Shown: positions 61,322 through 64,000 of the stretch, piece by piece
Numbering within the stretch: position 1 is the first letter of the stretch
How the letters are laid out: every line of letters begins with the position of its first letter
Assembly (NCBI GenBank): GCA_021324615.1
Contig: JAJPIT010000080.1
Span: 1-64,000, forward strand
Source: Terriglobia bacterium
GTDB taxonomy: Bacteria > Acidobacteriota > Terriglobia > Bryobacterales > Bryobacteraceae
DNA length: 64,000 bases
Reading direction: 5' to 3'
Position numbers and translations under genes: made by a program
The notes under the pieces: model-generated
Seen by the model: the letters and a program-made list of their open reading frames with translations, nothing else
Told to the model about the DNA's origin: nothing
Databases searched by the model: none

Positions 61322-63097
61322 GTGGTGCTGTCGCTCGATCATGCCGTGGTGCGCCTGCTGGCGCCGCTGGCCGCCGCCCTGCTGGCCAGCGCGCTCGACG
61401 ATCTGGCCGTCGACGCCGCCTGGTGCGCGGCCTGGCTGCACCGCAAGCTCCGCCCGCGCGCCAGTCTCTTCCCGCCCGGCCCGCTCCAGCTCGATTCGGC
61501 GCCGCGCCTGCGCATCGCCATCGTGGTTCCGCTGTGGCAGGAACATGAAGTGATCGGGCGCATGCTCGAACACAACGCCGCCTCCATCCGCTACCCCGGC
61601 TATCACATCTTCTGCGGCGCCTATCCCAACGACGCCCGCACCCAGGCGGCCGTGCGGAGCGCGGCGGAAAAACTCCCCCGCATCCACCTGGTGCTCTGCC
61701 CGCACGACGGCCCCACCTCCAAAGCCGACTGCCTCAACTGGATCTTCCAGCACATCGGCCTCTATGAGGAGCGCTGCCAAACCCGCTTCGACGTCATCGT
61801 CATGCACGACGCCGAGGACATCATTCATCCCGACGAGTTGCGCTGGATCAACTATTACGCCGCGCGCTACGATTTCATCCAGACGCCGGTGCTTCCGCTG
61901 GCGGCTCCGCTCCGCAACTTCACCCACGGGCTGTACTGCGACGAGTTCGCCGAGTACCACACCCGCGACATGCCGGTCCGCGCGCTGCTCGGCGGATTCG
62001 TGCCCGGCGCCGGCGTGGGAACCGGATTCCGCCGCGCCGCGCTCGAACGGCTGGCCCACGCCGCGGCGAACCACATCTTCGACCCGGAGGCGCTCACCGA
62101 GGACTACGAAAACGGCCTGCGCATGTTCCGGCTGGGATGCGCGCAGGCCTTCGTTCCGCTGGTCCGCTCCGGCCCGCGCCGCGATTTTTGCGCCACCCGC
62201 GAATTTTTTCCGCAAACCTGGTCCGCCGCGCTGCGGCAGCGCACGCGTTGGGTCACCGGCATCGCCCTGCAAGGCTGGCAGCGGCACGGATGGGGCCGCA
62301 GTCCCGGCGAGGCGTACTGGCTGTGGCGCGACCGCAAGGGGCTGATCGCCAATCCGCTCAGCGCCGCGGCCAACTTAATCTTTTTCTACGGAGCGGCCAC
62401 CCGCATCTGGACCCGCGCGACCCCGCTGGCCCTGGCCTTGACCAAGCTCACGCTGGCGGCCGCCGCGCTGCGGGCCGCGGTCCGGCTGGCCGCCAGCGCG
62501 CGAATCTACGGCCCGCGGTTCGCCGCCCTTGCCCCCCTTCGCGCCGTCTACGGCAATCTGCTGAACACCACCGCCGTGCTGTGGGCCGCGGCCCGCTTCG
62601 CCCGGGCGCGCGCGCGGGGCCTCCCGCTCCAGTGGCTCAAGACGGATCACGCCTTTCCGGCGCGCGACGCCCTGCTGGAGCACAAAAGAAAGCTCGGCGA
62701 GATTCTGACCGGTTCCGGTCATCTCTCGGCCGCCGCGCTGAAGTCCGCGCTGGCCACCCAACCCGCCGGCGTCCGGCTGGGCGAGCATCTGGTCCGGCTG
62801 GGAGCTCTCGACGAAACCACGCTTTACCAGGCGCTGAGCCTGCAACAGGGGCTTCCGCTGAGCGCGCCGCGCCCCGGCGAGATTCGCCTGGAGGTCGCGC
62901 GCGCGCTGCCCGAGCACGTCTCCCGGCGGTGGCGGGTGCTGCCCTTCCGCGTCGCCGGGGGCGGCCTGGATCTGGCCACGCCCGAGATTCCATCGCCGGA
63001 GATGGCCGCGGCCCTCGGCGAATTCACCTCGCTTCAGATACGGTTCCATTTGATGCCGCCGGCGAAGTTCGAGGAGCTGGCGCGGGCGCTGCTGTGA
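61322..63097 (+). CDS. NfrB-like membrane glycosyltransferase with C-terminal MshEN c-di-GMP-type domain
   Basis: Protein of 591 residues. One or two N-terminal helices (about 8-30) precede a GT2 domain (about 60-330) with IAIVVPLWQEHEVIGRML, the DxD-type VMHDAEDI, the acidic TEDYENGLRMF and the QRTRWV motif. Hydrophobic segments follow (about 345-425). The C-terminal 160 residues contain two MshEN repeats, KLGEILTGSGHLSAAALKSA and RLGEHLVRLGALDETTLYQA, which in known proteins bind cyclic di-GMP. This is the domain order of E. coli NfrB, whose activity is c-di-GMP-dependent and makes a surface glycan. Start is GTG without a clear ribosome site. c-di-GMP control of a secreted polysaccharide is therefore likely. 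Confidence 0.87.
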   Translation: MVLSLDHAVVRLLAPLAAALLASALDDLAVDAAWCAAWLHRKLRPRASLFPPGPLQLDSAPRLRIAIVVPLWQEHEVIGRMLEHNAASIRYPGYHIFCGAYPNDARTQAAVRSAAEKLPRIHLVLCPHDGPTSKADCLNWIFQHIGLYEERCQTRFDVIVMHDAEDIIHPDELRWINYYAARYDFIQTPVLPLAAPLRNFTHGLYCDEFAEYHTRDMPVRALLGGFVPGAGVGTGFRRAALERLAHAAANHIFDPEALTEDYENGLRMFRLGCAQAFVPLVRSGPRRDFCATREFFPQTWSAALRQRTRWVTGIALQGWQRHGWGRSPGEAYWLWRDRKGLIANPLSAAANLIFFYGAATRIWTRATPLALALTKLTLAAAALRAAVRLAASARIYGPRFAALAPLRAVYGNLLNTTAVLWAAARFARARARGLPLQWLKTDHAFPARDALLEHKRKLGEILTGSGHLSAAALKSALATQPAGVRLGEHLVRLGALDETTLYQALSLQQGLPLSAPRPGEIRLEVARALPEHVSRRWRVLPFRVAGGGLDLATPEIPSPEMAAALGEFTSLQIRFHLMPPAKFEELARALL

Positions 63098-63198
63098 GCG
63101 CCGCTCCCGCGTAAGCCGCGCCCGATGCGGCGGAATGCAACGCTCTGCCGGGAATGCCCCGGCCGTGTGCTTTCGCAAAACCGGCCGCCCGGCAAAGC

Positions 63199-63726
63199 CT
63201 ACGGATTTTCGGGCAGACCCCGGGCCGCCCTGGGGAATGTGTCGCGGATCAACTGCTGCTCCAGCGGCGAGAACGTTTTCAGCTCGTCGCCGCTCAGCCG
63301 CGCCGCGCGCAGACGCGGCGAAAGAGCCCTCAGATCCTCGATTTCCTGCTGCACCGCCTGGCGACGCTCCGGCGGAAGACTCTGCAACGCCTTCAGGCGC
63401 GCGATCCGCCGCTCCCGCTGCTCCGGAGGGAGCTTGTCCAGATTGGCCAGTTGTTTCTCCACGCGCGCCCGGCGCGCCGCCGGCAGCTTGGATAAAGCCT
63501 TTTCGCGCTCCTCCGGCGGCATCTGCTCGAAGCGCTCCAACTGCTCCACCGGATTCTGCTTTCCCGGATTCGCGTTGGCCCGGTTCGGCCCGCGCGCCGG
63601 CGCGTTCTGCTTGCGCGGCGGAGGCGGAGGCGGAGGTGCGCCCGGCCGCTTCTGCGCCGCCAGCGGAGACACAGCCGCCCACACCAGCATTAACGCCGCC
63701 GCGGCGATGTCCAGGCGCATTCGCAT
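63199..63726 (-). CDS. DUF3106-like secreted Pro/Gln-rich protein
   Basis: Exported protein of 175 residues: signal peptide (MRLDIAAAALMLVWAAVSPL, then AAQ), a Pro-rich stretch (about 28-40) and a helical region made of repeated units around LPPEQRERRIARLKALQSLP and MPPEEREKAL, the pattern of DUF3106. Each unit is a short amphipathic helix starting with a Pro-Pro-Glu-(Glu/Gln)-Arg turn. The function is unknown; the position 5 bases after a probable anti-sigma factor gene is typical and suggests a periplasmic partner in envelope-stress or zinc-type signalling, which is an inference. Confidence 0.82.
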   Translation of the reverse strand: MRMRLDIAAAALMLVWAAVSPLAAQKRPGAPPPPPPPRKQNAPARGPNRANANPGKQNPVEQLERFEQMPPEEREKALSKLPAARRARVEKQLANLDKLPPEQRERRIARLKALQSLPPERRQAVQQEIEDLRALSPRLRAARLSGDELKTFSPLEQQLIRDTFPRAARGLPENP

Positions 63727-63731
63727 AAAGT

Positions 63732-64000
63732 TTACATCGGATTGACAGGCGCGAGGATATCCAGGTCGTCCAGGGCCTTGGCCACCTGCTCGATATCCAC
63801 CTGATCGGCATGTACCTGCGGGGCGCCGGCCGGATGCGGCACGGTATGCATCATCAGCCCCACCGCCAGCACCGCGCCCGCCACCCCGAGCGAGGCCAGC
63901 GGCTTCCACCACACCACCGGAGCGGCCGGCTCAAAGATCCGCCGCACCCACTGCTTCCAGGACGGCGCCGCCTGTTCCCGCGCGATCCGCGCATACAGGC
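63732..64000 (-). CDS. probable anti-sigma factor, C-terminal part
   Basis: Gene entering from the right edge; 89 codons are visible and the frame is open to the border (LYARIAREQAAPSWKQWVRR), so an inner GTG at 63947 is not the start. One transmembrane helix (WKPLASLGVAGAVLAVGLMM) splits a cytoplasmic N-terminal part from a short periplasmic tail ending KALDDLDILAPVNPM. This layout and the DUF3106 gene behind it resemble sigma-70 ECF operons, where the upstream gene would be the sigma factor, outside the window. The anti-sigma zinc-finger part is not visible. Confidence 0.6.
   Translation of the reverse strand, partial: LYARIAREQAAPSWKQWVRRIFEPAAPVVWWKPLASLGVAGAVLAVGLMMHTVPHPAGAPQVHADQVDIEQVAKALDDLDILAPVNPM

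Overview
The window is high-GC bacterial chromosome with dense, mostly short-spaced genes. It contains no rRNA, tRNA, CRISPR array, insertion sequence or phage gene that I can recognise, and no gene-free stretch longer than about 300 bases. The combination of a PEP-CTERM protein, secreted TPR-like proteins, a CytoC_RC-type c cytochrome, oligopeptidase B, a DUF151 nuclease next to miaB, an RraA-like protein, MmgE/PrpD, a dnaK-dnaJ-hspR operon and small GRPP (AT-hook) proteins suggests an acidobacterium, probably of the Bryobacterales/Solibacter group. That assignment is an inference from gene content, not from a marker gene. The cell is Gram-negative: there is an RND pump with adaptor, heptose activation (rfaE2), ArnT- and HpnI-like enzymes and lipoproteins.

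Layout. 1-5 kb (minus): NarL-type two-component pair, oligopeptidase B, galE. 5-12 kb (plus): small AT-hook protein, crotonase homologue, M20 peptidase, a very large duplicated membrane protein, CHAD protein. 12-18 kb: conserved MCDYSL hypothetical protein, RND permease plus adaptor, lipoprotein, cold-shock protein. 18.5-21.4 kb: a receiver-kinase protein overlapping a degenerate hybrid kinase. 21.6-25.1 kb: dnaK-dnaJ-hspR heat-shock operon. 25-31 kb: M20 peptidase, rfbD-rraA, MmgE/PrpD, miaB, DUF151 nuclease. 31-35 kb (minus): PEP-CTERM protein and two tandem secreted paralogues. 35-40.5 kb (plus): Na+/solute symporter, amino-acid permease, second AT-hook protein, selD, pyrF. 40.5-46.2 kb (minus): HpnI-like and ArnT-like glycosyltransferases, sulfoquinovose synthase, ispG. 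46-54.6 kb: permease, LarA-like protein, membrane glycosyltransferase, rfaE2, mfd. 54.5-59.2 kb (minus): degenerate DapA-like protein, F0 ATP synthase genes (atpE, atpB, atpI, atpZ) without b or F1 genes, hemD, diheme cytochrome, CDF transporter. 59-64 kb: EEP nuclease/phosphatase, NHL protein, NfrB-like glycosyltransferase with a c-di-GMP-type MshEN domain, DUF3106 protein and a probable anti-sigma factor.

Most notable points. (1) selD carries an in-frame TGA exactly at the catalytic Cys/Sec position, followed by a bacterial SECIS-like hairpin, so it is very likely a selenoprotein; its true start lies 51 bases upstream of the first uninterrupted start. (2) At least a dozen genes have a -10-like hexamer only 5-10 bases before the start codon and no Shine-Dalgarno, which points to common leaderless transcription. 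(3) The hybrid kinase at 19600-21441 has lost its phospho-accepting His, its N-box Asn and its G2 motif, yet is translationally coupled to an intact receiver-kinase. (4) pyrF has no usable ATG, GTG or TTG; an ACG sits at ideal distance from an AGGAG. (5) Two unlinked paralogous AT-hook/coiled-coil miniproteins share their first 45 residues. (6) A sulfoquinovose synthase lies upstream of two lipid/glycan glycosyltransferases.
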